Source: Nemertoderma westbladi (Eukaryota > Xenacoelomorpha > Nemertodermatida > Nemertodermatidae). Taken from it: a stretch of 64,000 nt of DNA. Position numbers and translations under genes: made by a program. The notes below the pieces were generated by a model. That model saw nothing but the letters and a program-made list of their open reading frames with translations, searched no databases and was not told the origin of the DNA. Every line of letters starts with the position of its first letter. Position 1 is the stretch's first letter. Where the stretch lies: the NCBI GenBank assembly GCA_032718475.1, contig JAUCBJ010001232.1, positions 1 to 64,000 of the forward strand. The letters are read 5' to 3'. Positions 1 through 11,344 of this stretch are shown here, in pieces.

Positions 1-1134
1 ACAATTACAGTTCCACGATTCAAAATACAATAACAAACATTTTTTTTAGTTAATATCTAACAAGTTTAATACTTATTATAATTTGGTATACCATATTATT
101 TTAAATACTAAATAAAATATGACTAATTAAATACATAAATACCGATATTTTTGCGCTATTTATATATATATTACTTAAATAATTGCAAATGTGGGGTGTT
201 GCAGAAGGAACTCCGTTAACTTAATTATAATTAATTAATATAATTGTCCTCAATAATCCCACCGATGCCCGACTTGGTATCAATGGAAATTAGGAGTAAT
301 GTGAAATTTTGTGTTTTAATTAACAGTAAATCAAACCTTCCTCATAACTTACGAACACAGAGACAAATATTAGGAATTTTTGGATCACATGGAGCGCGTT
401 CAGGACAATTTTCATTTCAGTCAAGTCATATATTATTCAGCACTATGGTGTGTAGGAGATTATAGTTACATATTCAGCTTTATTGAATGTATTTCGTAGA
501 AAGTTGAACGAAAAACAGCCTATCAAATTGGCTGTTGAAATCAAATTAATGTTTTTTCAGATTTTAGATGCGACGAGTAATAATATAAGATTGAATTGAA
601 TTAGATAATGGTGATGGTACCTGATAGGATGGATGTTGAAAAATCTAATGTTTTGGAACACCAACACATCCGCGGACACCAACAATCTTTATTTGTATGT
701 AAACTCCAACAGAAAATCAAAATTATTATTGAGCTTCCGTATTATAAACCTTTAATTTTGTTAGATTCATTAGGAAGTGCGTAGCAATTAAATATAAGTT
801 CTACTACAATCCATCATATATTATGTGATCATTCCTTCATAAATAATTATGATAACGTTCATATACATGAATAGCAGAAAACTCTCGTAATTGCCAAACA
901 ATACTATCCACTGAGGGAGATAGTTATCTAGATGTGTACCAAACGGGTTAGTTACCGACAGTCGCGGCGACAGTGATGAGGTTTACTATAAAATTGCACC
1001 ATTAAAAATACGATTTCAAAATGCATTTAAATGTGCAGAGGAAACACTCAGTTGGACTTTAAGTAATACAGCCGATAACGCTAATTGGTGATTAATTAAT
1101 AAATAAATGCTAATCGATTGGGATTAATGTATTA
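1..1134. other. AT-rich non-coding stretch
   Basis: No ORF here has recognisable protein similarity. The short 73-codon ORF near 244 lacks any domain signature. This lies downstream of the minus-strand carbonic anhydrase and would contain its 3' UTR; no obvious polyadenylation signal was found. Confidence 0.5.
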
Positions 1135-2190
1135 TTATTGATCCACCCAGGGTTTCGCTCTGAAGGACGCCTCCACGAGACGGCCGTTGGTCGCCTGAAT
1201 CGGCCGGAAATTATTCCGGATATACACCGCGTCAGTGTCGCCGTCCTTCATCGTGATGCTGATGATCTGTTCGAACTGCTTACTGGAGATGTGGATGGGA
1301 TCCTTAAAGACGATAAACCTGACACATTCGTTACAGGGCGGTGTGGTGAGGGAGCCCTTGTATGTCCAGTAAGTGTCGTGGTTCGTCGGCAGGAGGAGAG
1401 AAGGGTCGTACGTGAAGGACTGAAGGTCGACCTGGCTGCCTTCCTTGTCAACCCGAGGTAAGAGTTGGGATATCTTATCGAAGTGTTGGTGAGGAGTTTC
1501 ACCAACGCGGATGAGGACAGCCAGAACACACAAACCATCTGAGTGATTGACAGCATCATTAAACGTTGGTAAACTGCTGTTCCAATGGACGATGTGGAGT
1601 TCAGCTTGGTCGAACTTGCCGTCGACTGAATGTTCGGAACCTCGATCGCTGTCTGTGTCCCCCCAGTGCATGTGGAAGTGGTGAAGATGGAAGGGCACCG
1701 TTAAGGGACCTCCTTCCAACACGTAAGTCTGATTATCCTCGTAACGCACGACTACAGAATGGCCGTTGTTCCGAATATATTTGACGACAGCCCTGCTGTA
1801 GTTAGTTGCCAAAGGCGACCGTGATAGCTGTGGATTGTAAGAGGCTTGTAACTGCTGTAAATCTATAGGGGATTGGAGTTTGCCACAGGATGCGGGGAAC
1901 AGATCCTTCCATTTATGCACACCTCTCGGTCCGGTGTAGTCCCAACCGTGGATGTACCGCACAGTTATACCTGTGGCCTGCCGTCGACGCACCCAGGTCA
2001 ATTGTTTCTCAATCGAGGGCGACGATATAACTCGTAGTATTTGATGTAATTGTATCATTTCAGAATTATTGCAGAAATATATACCGGTACCGGTAATAGT
2101 TTTAAACCGTACTACTACACACAAATTAAGACTACCTCTGTAAAATCTTGATTGTGAAATGCTACCTTGACTTTTGGTCGCATACATCAT
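1135..2190 (-). CDS. alpha-carbonic anhydrase, intronless ORF
   Basis: This 351-residue ORF encodes an alpha-class carbonic anhydrase (zinc enzyme, CO2 + water to bicarbonate + proton). The domain starts near residue 80 (HGWDYTG) and runs to the end. Seen directly: zinc ligands H173 and H175 in HMHWG and H199 in AELHIVHW; the proton-shuttle histidine H144 (NNGH); the gate residues E186 and T282 (GSLTTPP); and SPIDL at 107-111. C102 and C286 sit where secreted and membrane family members (CA IV/IX/XII/XIV type) form a disulfide, and four NxS/T sites (N130, N153, N204, N215) also suggest secretion. Yet the first 75 residues show no signal peptide, so the true N-terminus may lie in an upstream exon; a possible acceptor (CCACAG/GT) lies just before codon 74 (GITVRY). 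Metazoan CA domains are normally split over many exons, and this one is uninterrupted. The stop is TAA at 1135-1137. All catalytic residues are intact, so the enzyme is probably active if expressed. Confidence 0.93.
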   Translation of the reverse strand: MMYATKSQGSISQSRFYRGSLNLCVVVRFKTITGTGIYFCNNSEMIQLHQILRVISSPSIEKQLTWVRRRQATGITVRYIHGWDYTGPRGVHKWKDLFPASCGKLQSPIDLQQLQASYNPQLSRSPLATNYSRAVVKYIRNNGHSVVVRYEDNQTYVLEGGPLTVPFHLHHFHMHWGDTDSDRGSEHSVDGKFDQAELHIVHWNSSLPTFNDAVNHSDGLCVLAVLIRVGETPHQHFDKISQLLPRVDKEGSQVDLQSFTYDPSLLLPTNHDTYWTYKGSLTTPPCNECVRFIVFKDPIHISSKQFEQIISITMKDGDTDAVYIRNNFRPIQATNGRLVEASFRAKPWVDQ

Positions 2191-2840
2191 ACAGTAACAA
2201 TCTAAGGATGAGAAAGTGAGTTCGTGGGTAGCCCAACAACTGTTGCAAAGATAACCGAGGGGTTTCTATATGAAAATAGTGCGACCAACCATCAGATCTA
2301 TTTTCGTTTGAAGTATAGAAAATATGAATTAGTATTCAATGTTGGGCAAGTCAAAGTTTTTGAACTTACTTGTACTTTGTGTCAATATGCGACTAATATA
2401 TTCCAAATATCTTAACATTCTTACACAATAAATTTGCACACTTTCTGGTTATGTACAGTATACTAAACGAAACCTATACTGATCTAAATAGTGTACAGTA
2501 TCTAATGAATATTTCACTATCATTTCTGAGGGACTTTATAATATCACTTCACATTAATTGCAAGACATCATATTGCCCGTTCTGTACAAGCATGAAATGA
2601 AGTCAATTATATTCGCACACCCCAGCCCATCACCTACAATATTATTATTACTGTATATTGTACGCAATTATTATTATTTAATATTAAACAACAAAGTCTA
2701 CATACAGACCACTAAAAATTTAACTAAAAAATATTAGAAAAACGTGAAAAACAAAGGCGCATGGTTAGCTCTATGGAATAAAAAATCTAAAAATGGATAT
2801 CATTTGCAACTCACCTGTGACCTGAAGAACAGATTCTTCT
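2191..2840. other. non-coding, no feature recognised
   Basis: AT-rich sequence upstream of the carbonic anhydrase ORF. If a signal-peptide exon exists it should lie here or further right on the minus strand; I could not identify one. Confidence 0.4.
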
Positions 2841-2844
2841 TTGA

Positions 2845-3035
2845 AAATGTACTTTTATGCGAGGGTGGGACAAGGACAGTTGACACTGACGAAATCACTT
2901 GAACAATAATTACGGATTGGTGGTTATTACAAAACATATTACACAAGACTATTATACTGTATCAGCTGGAGAAAACACATGACAAACGCCGAGCTTTATG
3001 GTACAAAGCTCGCCTTTATGTGAAAGCAGACTACA
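2845..3035 (+). mobile_element. RTE-like LINE relic (3' part of RT ORF)
   Basis: The nucleotide sequence matches the LINE copy near 22,095-22,270 in the same order: a block around 'ctgacgaaatcacttgaaca', then 'acacaagact', 'atcagctgga' and 'gctttatggtac', then 'gtgaaagcaga'. Many indels and substitutions destroy the frame. It is an old, 5'- and 3'-truncated copy, recognised only because a better copy lies in the same window. Confidence 0.7.
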
Positions 3036-5440
3036 ATTGTCTTGTCACTGGACACAATAACTGTCCCAATTACCAATCGCATGTCTTTTCCCTAGGAAGC
3101 AACATAATGTGCCCATCACAATAGGAACAAATGATACGATAAATTATGTAGGTACAGTACTAACACACAAAGTGTTTCAGCATTAGAGTTATCATAATAC
3201 TGTATGACGATTGCTGGACCACCGGGAACGAATCAGGAGACATATACCACCACTACTGTAGCTTATAGAGAAAATCTCTCCATTCGGGAAATAATGATGC
3301 TGCCAGCCAGTTCAAACTGACATGCCTCGTCATATTGAGAGATAGTTACCTATCTTAAGAGATTTTGGAGCATGTCGACTTTTTTTTAGAGATGATCGAT
3401 CTTATTAATAAATAAAATATCAATTAATAAAAATAAAATTATGGTGGAAACATTGGGTGTAGAGATGGAAATATTTCTGTAACTTTGAGCTCATGTTATC
3501 CTAGTTTTGTGTAGTTGCAGTTCCCTATTATGCGCATTCTTTGCACAACTACTTTGTGTATTGGTAATAACATAAATAACAAAGACATGCGGGATTCAAT
3601 ATATTTGTATCCTATCGATTTGGTGCAACGCTGAACTAACAAAATCATATCTGAGACATCATTGGCAGGACACGGTTGTCAACTACAATAATTATTGTAA
3701 GATAACTTTTCCGCTTTTTGACCTTCCTCTAAGTCTTGCTTAAGCAAGATCTACAATTTAAATTAAACTTTAAAAATCGCTGAATATGTTCCCAACATAA
3801 ACAAAGTCAGGGATATGCTGGATAATACCAGAAAAGAGGCACAGAATTGCTCCCTCAAGTGATTCTGATATTACTCCTTAGTCATAAGCAAAATAAGGTA
3901 CTGGATTTTAACGCTACTTCGCTCTGTTATTGTGTTTGTGAACACTGTCAATGAATTACTCCATAATTAGTATACACAAAATTATCAGAAGAAAGACATG
4001 AGATCATTTAAAATAATCAACATTAAGTTAGAATAATATTACTATATTATTTTAATTGCTCGAAAATGTTGCATTATAAGTATTTCGCGCAGTGTTAGCC
4101 AGTTTTCATAATTAGCAGTATATGTGGTAACACATTACATTTACAGACCGTTACCCTAATACCAAATCATAATATTATACACCAACTATCCAAATGTACA
4201 TAAAATGATAAATTTTAACAACCAATGAAATAACAGAAATAAGTTCGTTCGATGAGTTTTGCATCATCAATGATGCATCCTGTTAATGACTTTAATAATT
4301 GCTTCAATTTCCTGCACATCAATATGTCCATCATCTAATGAAAAAAAGATGCAATTATGTTATTATAGCAAATTTAGCATTAAATTTATTTAAATGGTAT
4401 ATATAAAATAAATAGCTTGTACTTGCTTGTTACATTTATTCAGCATCCGAATAATAATATATAATTTAAATTGAGTAATTTTTAGAAATGGAATGTCGAC
4501 ATTATTTTCAAGCTTTTATTGATTTTCAAACTAAGTGTCCTACTTAAAAAAAACTTCCTAATCAACATACGGCCGCAATGATTCTCTGAATAAAATCAAA
4601 CTTGGCATTACATTTTCGGCTGCCACATATTTCAACAATGTTATTTATACATGATGACGAATTGCCATACACATTTGATTGAAACAGTTGCGAAGTGAGT
4701 AATACAAATCACTATATAACACTAATATACCGTAGACTTGGTAGCACAATCTCTAAAGCAAAGAATTAATACACGTTGCCAACAATAATGGCATCACTGC
4801 TTGACGGACAAAATTAAATGTAATTTTGACACCTAAAATTTTCACAGTCCTGTGTACCAAGACTGGATTACCATACGATTACCGTAATCGGTTTATTGGT
4901 CTACCAATTTGAGTATTCGTATACAGTATACTAACTGCTAGTTATCTTAGATTGAATTTTGTTTCATTTTACTAATACAATTTGTTTTAGATTCGTTTTA
5001 ACTTGTGATATCTAATTTTTAACGAATACCGGCGAGAGTCCATTTATTAAATTAAATATTACATATTGTACATACAGTATATCGACACACACGACTGGGA
5101 TGCATGTAAAACCTACTTAACTAATGATCTACCAAGTACGAGTAGGTCATGGAAGGTCTACCCTCCTCTCATAATATCCAAAGTTGTACTAACTGTTTAG
5201 ATCCTGCGCCGAGAATAACAACCGACTGAAATCATCTATTATCTTTGAATCGTCACTCGTTCCATCTTTTGACCTTTTCCCCAAGCTGCCAATAGCATAG
5301 TTCCCTAAATAACAGAATAAAGTAACAGACATATAACCCATGTTGTCGTTGTAAACCCGTACCATGTACAATGGTACAATAGAAATGCACAATGTCCGTG
5401 TACATGAGAGGTATAAAAAGTCTTAATTTAGGTGATGGCA
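3036..5440. other. non-coding, no feature recognised
   Basis: About 2.4 kb of AT-rich sequence without ORFs of note, tandem repeats or recognisable element ends. Confidence 0.4.
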
Positions 5441-5448
5441 TACTCACC

Positions 5449-5467
5449 CCCCCCCCCCCCCCCCCCC
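5449..5467. repeat. poly(C) tract
   Basis: An uninterrupted run of C. Similar C/G runs recur at about 14,200, 18,508, 28,540, 34,595, 36,663, 53,827 and 55,967. Their lengths are likely to be unreliable in an assembly. Confidence 0.9.
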
Positions 5468-5944
5468 GGACCCAACTTTTCTAATATCTTAATGAATATA
5501 GGAGAATCTTTTAGGCTCATTAAGCAGCCAAGAAACTCCTTTCCACCGCCATGGGCGGTCTTCCACAATAAACCTTTATACTCTGTTTCCCAAAGGAATG
5601 CCTGTTCACCACTTTGGGTGATCTTCCACAGTAAACCCTTCAACTCTTTTATCCAGTAGTATAATTATAATTAATATCTTAATGCGATTGCATGAAACTC
5701 GGAACAGAAAATGTAGTTTGAGCGGAGACCCATGAGTCAAAATTGTTATTTTCAATATTTTGTTGATACAAACAAACTTTAAAGAATATCTACGAAAAAA
5801 TGTATCTTCCATTGATTGTGTTTCAATGTTTCAATTGACGCACCAAAGCTCACCTTATTAAATTATCAGCTTATCAAGTAAATGACAACTGCAGGCCTAT
5901 ATTCTCGGAGTTGGTGCAGGCTTATATATATTTGAAAGTGACAA

Positions 5945-6185
5945 TCATGTAAATATCGGGGTGCGGTCCCCTCAGAACTATACTCCCCAGAGGGAACTGA
6001 TACTCATTTAACTGCCATATTTGGGAGATATGCGTCATGGATATGGATAATCCCTTTCAAAATAAATATTCATGCTGAAACGAAAACTTACCTGGCCCCC
6101 TTGCGAGGCTAGAACCCACTACAACCTCTGGTCTCAGAGATGCAAATTCAAGTTAACGGAATAAACCACTACACTAATGAGGGAT
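5945..6185 (-). mobile_element. tRNA-derived SINE
   Basis: On the minus strand, 6185 to about 6085 reads as a tRNA-like head: an A-box-like 'tgtagtggttta', an arm 'ctctgagaccagag', then a B-box-like 'gggttctagcctc'. The body continues to lower coordinates and contains 'ctctggggagtatagttc'. The same body occurs at 26,432-26,700 (minus) and 53,466-53,590 (plus), so this is a dispersed family. The three copies differ by many substitutions, so it is not a recent insertion. Confidence 0.7.
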
Positions 6186-6534
6186 TTAAGATCAGAGAGC
6201 AAAACTTTAAAAGACAATAAAGACACCAACTGCTTATTGGCATGACCTGAAGCTCCACAAATTCATTAGGATTTGGACTTCATACTGTGTTTGGGTTATG
6301 AGAAATTAGATAACTAACCACCGACGTTTGTGCATTAAAACGTTACCCAAGGCGGTCGACTACGATATTGTATGAGAAAGAATAAAGCGAACACATATCT
6401 CAACCGAGAACTCATATCCTTTAGACAATAGGTTGGCCGCCGTTCGGGCCCATCTTGGGTGAAATACACTTTGAACTTGTTTTATTATCGATCCGTCAAG
6501 AAGAATCGAGGAAAAATTAACATTCAAAAGTATT
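6186..6534. other. non-coding spacer
   Basis: Nothing recognised between the SINE head and the 43-bp tandem array. Confidence 0.4.
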
Positions 6535-8112
6535 CTATGGTTTACATAGAAACAGTAACCGTTATATTCTAGTAGCTCTATGGTTTACATAGAAACAGTA
6601 ACCGTTATATTCTAGCAGCTCTATGGTTTACATAGAAACAGTAACCGTTATATTCTAGTAGCTCTATGGTTTACATAGAAACAGTAACCGTTATATTCTA
6701 GCAGCTCTATGGTTTACATAGAAACAGTAACCGTTATATTCTAGTAGCTCTATGGTTTACATAGAAACAGTAACCGTTATATTCTAGCAGCTCTATGGTT
6801 TACATAGAAACAGTAACCGTTATATTCTAGCAGCTCTATGGTTTACATAGAAACAGTAACCGTTATATTCTAGCAGCTCTATGGTTTACATAGAAACAGT
6901 AACCGTTATATTCTAGCAGCTCTATGGTTTACATAGAAACAGTAACCGTTATATTCTAGTAGCTCTATGGTTTACATAGAAACAGTAACCGTTATATTCT
7001 AGCACCTCTATGGTTTACATAGAAACAGTAACCGTTATATTCTAGCAGCTCTATGGTTTACATAGAAACAGTAACCGTTATATTCTAGTAGCTCTATGGT
7101 TTACATAGAAACAGTAACCGTTATATTCTAGCAGCTCTATGGTTTACATAGAAACAGTAACCGTTATATTCTAGTAGCTCTATGGTTTACATAGAAACAG
7201 TAACCGTTATATTCTAGCAGCTCTATGGTTTACATAGAAACAGTAACCGTTATATTCTAGCAGCTCTATGGTTTACATAGAAACAGTAACCGTTATATTC
7301 TAGCAGCTCTATGGTTTACATAGAAACAGTAACCGTTATATTCTAGCAGCTCTATGGTTTACATAGAAACAGTAACCGTTATATTCTAGCAGCTCTATGG
7401 TTTACATAGAAACAGTAACCGTTATATTCTAGCAGCTCTATGGTTTACATAGAAACAGTAACCGTTATATTCTAGCAGCTCTATGGTTTACATAGAAACA
7501 GTAACCGTTATATTCTAGTAGCTCTATGGTTTACATAGAAACAGTAACCGTTATATTCTAGTAGCTCTATGGTTTACATAGAAACAGTAACCGTTATATT
7601 CTAGCAGCTCTATGGTTTACATAGAAACAGTAACCGTTATATTCTAGCAGCTCTATGGTTTACATAGAAACAGTAACCCTTATATTCTAGCAGCTCTATG
7701 GTTTACATAGAAACAGCAACCGTTATATTCTAGCAGTTCTATGGTTTACATAGAAACAGTAACCGTTATATTCTAGCAGCTCTATGGTTTACATAGAAAC
7801 AGTAACCCTTATATTCTAGCAGCTCTATGGTTTACATAGAAACAGTAACCGTTATATTCTAGCAGCTCTATGGTTTACATAGAAACAGTAACCGTTATAT
7901 TCTAGCAGCTCTATGGTTTACATAGAAACAGTAACCCTTATATTCTAGCAGCTCTATGGTTTACATAGAAACAGTAACCGTTATATTCTAGCAGTTCTAT
8001 GGTTTACATAGAAACAGTAACCGTTATATTCTAGCAGTTCTATGGTTTACATAGAAACAGTAACCGTTATATTCTAGCAGTTCTATGGTTTACATAGAAA
8101 CAGTAACCGTAT
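6535..8112 (+). repeat. 43-bp tandem repeat array, 36 full copies plus a partial 37th
   Basis: The unit begins 'ctatggtttacatagaaaca' and ends 'tctagcagct' or 'tctagtagct'. Phase is kept exactly: unit 37 starts at 8083, which is 6535 + 36 x 43, so there is not one indel in the array. Substitutions are few (TAGTAG/TAGCAG, one 'agcacct', and 'cccttat', 'gcaacc' and 'gcagttct' near the right edge). In one frame each unit reads ATG plus ten codons then TAG. The partial unit 37 departs from the consensus after 'cagtaaccgt' and becomes the start of the reverse transcriptase ORF at 8085. The divergent sequence can still be aligned to the unit ('attactagaggaagct'), suggesting the unit was amplified from the retroelement itself. 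Confidence 0.98.
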
Positions 8113-9911
8113 TACTAGAGGAAGCTGAATCCCAGCCTTATTGGTGGTGTAAAGAGCGACCAGCACAGTCCTGCTGTTCAATTCCCTTAGAGACGTGGGA
8201 AACCCATTTCACAAAGATATTAAACAGCCCAGATGCGGACCCTATAGATACCGGTGACGAACAGACTACGGACCAGCTGGACTCGTCCGTCGATGATGCG
8301 GACGACGCATGTAATAGACCTTTCACTGCCGAGGAGATTGAAAGGGAATTATGGCGGAAGAAAAATGGTAAATCGGGTGGACCGGATAAATTAACGTATG
8401 AGGTTTTGAAAGGATCAATATCGCTAACAATATATCTCTGGACGTTGCTATTTAACATATGTTTAACAACAGGGTCCCTTTTCACTTCTTGGAAATTTAG
8501 TTTAACTAAAGTTCTGTATAAGCTTAAAGGGCTACGCGATGATCCCAATAACTACAGGGGAATTTCACTGCTGTGCAATCCATATAAACTCCTCACAGGT
8601 TTAGTAGAGAGACGCCTACGGGAATTTCTAGAATGTAAGATACCGACCTGGCAATTCGGGTTTATATCTGGCAGATCAACAATGGAACCTTTACGCCTTC
8701 TACTCTTACGGATCAAAGCTAACCTTTCCACGCCGAAAAAACCTTTATATGCGTGTTTCATTGATTTCCAAAAGGCCTTCGACTCAGTTCCGCGGTCAAG
8801 GATCCTGCTTAAGTTAGAACACGTATTTAAAGTTAATGGTAAATTGTTAAACTTAATTAAAGCAATCCTCAGCCCAAACTACATACACATTTATGATGGT
8901 CTGCGAAAGTCAAAGTCTGTAAAACAGACTCAAGGATTTCTACAGGGCGATAGTTTGAGTCCGTTTTTGTTTATATTATATATCTGGGACCTTATAAAGT
9001 TTATTAAACGATCAGCTGAATCTGTAATTGCTTTCCTGTTTGCCGACGACTTGGTATTCTTCTCGGATTCCAGAGTTGCTCTACAGTCTGCTATAGACGC
9101 AACTTATACCTGGGCGTCATTGAATGGACTGACTGCAAACTTAAAGAAATCCCAAATTATCAAGTTTAGGCGGGGCGGTAGACTTTGTAACGCCGACAAA
9201 TTCTACTACAATGGCAAACCTGTAGAAATTGTCAACAACTACACGTATCTCGGTATTGTGTTACAGCCAACACTTTCTTTCAGTTTGCACGTTATAAACA
9301 TCCAATGTAAGGCGCTTAAATCAATACATGGTATTAAAAATCCAACTATACTGTCACTCGGTACAGCGATAAAGTTATTCAACATAAAGGTTCGTCCTAT
9401 AGTATTATACGGTCTCGGAGAAATCTGGCAGTTCTTAAAGGCATCAAATTTCCACGACATTGATAGAATAAAGACAAATTTTCTAAAACGCGTACTTTCA
9501 TTACACAAAACGTCTCAAAATCGATTAGTGCTGGCGATATGCAAGGAAAATTATTTGTGTGCTGATCTACAGGCGGTTTTAAATGCACCGAAAACTGAAG
9601 AATTTTGTAAATATTTTCAGGCTGTGAAATCAAAGCAAGAAGAAATTCCCGCTAGTTTTTGGAACTCTCCGGCCTTCACAAATCAAAAGTGGAAGAACTC
9701 AAATTTTAAGAATAGACATATAATAACGCGTATGTCCATACACGGCTTCCATCACCATATTTGTAGCACTACTGATTTCCATGATCCTACCAGTGACTGT
9801 ATTTGCTCGCTCTGTGGCGCAATGGCGGACAAGTATAACCTTACAGCGTGTTCTAGAAACCATCACCCGCTATCTTATTGGGCGAACAAATCATCACGGC
9901 AACGAAAGTAG
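8085..9911 (+). CDS. non-LTR retrotransposon reverse transcriptase ORF, 5'-truncated
   Basis: This 608-residue ORF is the RT and C-terminal part of a LINE polyprotein; it copies element RNA into DNA at a nicked target. Seen: linker SGGPDKLTYE; the NYRGISLL region; GFISGRST; catalytic motif A with D227 (FIDFQKAFDSV); motif B QGDSLSPFLF; motif C FADD with D321 and D322; then YLGIVLQ and a C-terminal cysteine/histidine-rich tail (CICSLC...C...HH). No stop or frameshift interrupts it. The APE-type endonuclease normally found upstream is missing, replaced by the 43-bp array. The ATG lies inside the last array unit, so residues 1-9 are repeat-encoded and may not be the original start. AT-rich 3' sequence follows. 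I cannot assign a clade with confidence; it is clearly different from the RTE-like copies at 20-26 kb. Confidence 0.94.
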   Translation: MVYIETVTVLLEEAESQPYWWCKERPAQSCCSIPLETWETHFTKILNSPDADPIDTGDEQTTDQLDSSVDDADDACNRPFTAEEIERELWRKKNGKSGGPDKLTYEVLKGSISLTIYLWTLLFNICLTTGSLFTSWKFSLTKVLYKLKGLRDDPNNYRGISLLCNPYKLLTGLVERRLREFLECKIPTWQFGFISGRSTMEPLRLLLLRIKANLSTPKKPLYACFIDFQKAFDSVPRSRILLKLEHVFKVNGKLLNLIKAILSPNYIHIYDGLRKSKSVKQTQGFLQGDSLSPFLFILYIWDLIKFIKRSAESVIAFLFADDLVFFSDSRVALQSAIDATYTWASLNGLTANLKKSQIIKFRRGGRLCNADKFYYNGKPVEIVNNYTYLGIVLQPTLSFSLHVINIQCKALKSIHGIKNPTILSLGTAIKLFNIKVRPIVLYGLGEIWQFLKASNFHDIDRIKTNFLKRVLSLHKTSQNRLVLAICKENYLCADLQAVLNAPKTEEFCKYFQAVKSKQEEIPASFWNSPAFTNQKWKNSNFKNRHIITRMSIHGFHHHICSTTDFHDPTSDCICSLCGAMADKYNLTACSRNHHPLSYWANKSSRQRK

Positions 9912-11340
9912 ATATATTTTTAAATTTATTCCATAGCTCATATAATAAACTCGATTTTACTTCGGTTTGTTTTTTAAATTAATTAATTTATAACTACTTA
10001 TAAATTGAATTTTAGTGCCATATCGCTTAATGAATAGTATTATCCTTGTTAATTTTATTTGGTGCCTAAATAACGCTAGGCTTATTGTTAAATATATATA
10101 TTTTACTACAAGTACATACTTCTGGGTGTTATGTATTATAATATATGTATATATATATATAATCATACAAACCTTCATATACTGTATAATATATATATAT
10201 AAATAAAAACCATCTACTTTAGTTTGAATTTTCCCTCACAATCCCACACTCTTCCCTCTGCCTAGAATATGACCCACTGTCTCAATTTTGAAGAAGAAAT
10301 TATATATTCAACACATGTAAACAGGCTTTATGTTTGTTTATAGCGAAAAGTGTCTGAAACTTCTGTCATACCGTCATGGGCTCCCCTATAACGATCATGT
10401 TAGTCACGAAATGCCATCTGGAAGGATCACTGGGATCTGTGTTCACTGCCGCTACCGTTACCAAAATTGTGCTTCCAGATATGAATGCTAATTCATGGAT
10501 TTCAATACGATGCAGTACTGTAAGCCTACTATATTTAAATTTAATAGAATCAACACGCGATTTACCCCAAAGTATTACCTATTTAACACATAGCATAAAA
10601 AATATTTGTATTATTCAAACTTGAGAGTGTATCAGACGTGGCAAAAGTGCCTTGCTATGTGGAATAGGACAAATTATTATGCAAAACTTAGAGGAAGCCA
10701 ATTGCTACACCCACTAATAATTAATCAATGAAAAATAGTGGATTAGTGATCTTTAATCTCTATTTACTGCGTGTGTTTCTTCTGTCCGTAAGATATGTTG
10801 TGTCACTAAATGTTCTGCACCTGTTCTCACGCTAGTACATCCACCTTGTTTCAAGGTAATCCTTGTAGGCCCAAAAAATATTTGTGCGTTTTCGTATGTA
10901 TAAAATGCTGTTTGTTGGATCCCATCACCCACATCTTTGATAATAAACAAGTCGACAAATAATTGCGACTTGTACAATTCATTATAGGTACTGCTATTTT
11001 TGAATTATCATAAAAATTGTTGATTATCTTTCATTTTAATTACCGGTACTCGTCCACTGCATCAAAACAAAGTATAATTTCATTAAAAATAAACCATTTA
11101 TTAAAGTATTAAAATACCTATTTAATAGAATAAATGATAAAATGTGTTGCAAGCTGATGTATTTTGTAGATCAATTTAGTGCGGTAGATGTATCATGTAG
11201 ATGTACCAAAGTATGTAAAAAACTAAAAAGCAACAAGACCTAGATGTTGCATGCAATCAGTGATCACGGGACAGCAGCCAACTGATCAGTACGTTTCGCC
11301 CCGCAGCTGAAGCCATTCTCAGGAGGCCAATGAACAGAGA
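9912..11340. other. AT-rich non-coding, includes LINE 3' UTR
   Basis: The left part is probably the 3' UTR of the LINE above. It contains TA-rich microsatellites near 10,080-10,205. ORFs at 10,376-10,624 (plus) and 10,753-10,977 (minus) show no recognisable domain and are not called as genes. Confidence 0.4.
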
Positions 11341-11344
11341 GATC

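Noticed and set aside
1138-1461. Plus-strand ORF within the carbonic anhydrase locus
   Set aside because: It is a shadow of the well-supported minus-strand enzyme.
6535-8112. CRISPR-like array
   Set aside because: There are no unique spacers; the whole 43-bp unit is repeated, in a eukaryotic context.
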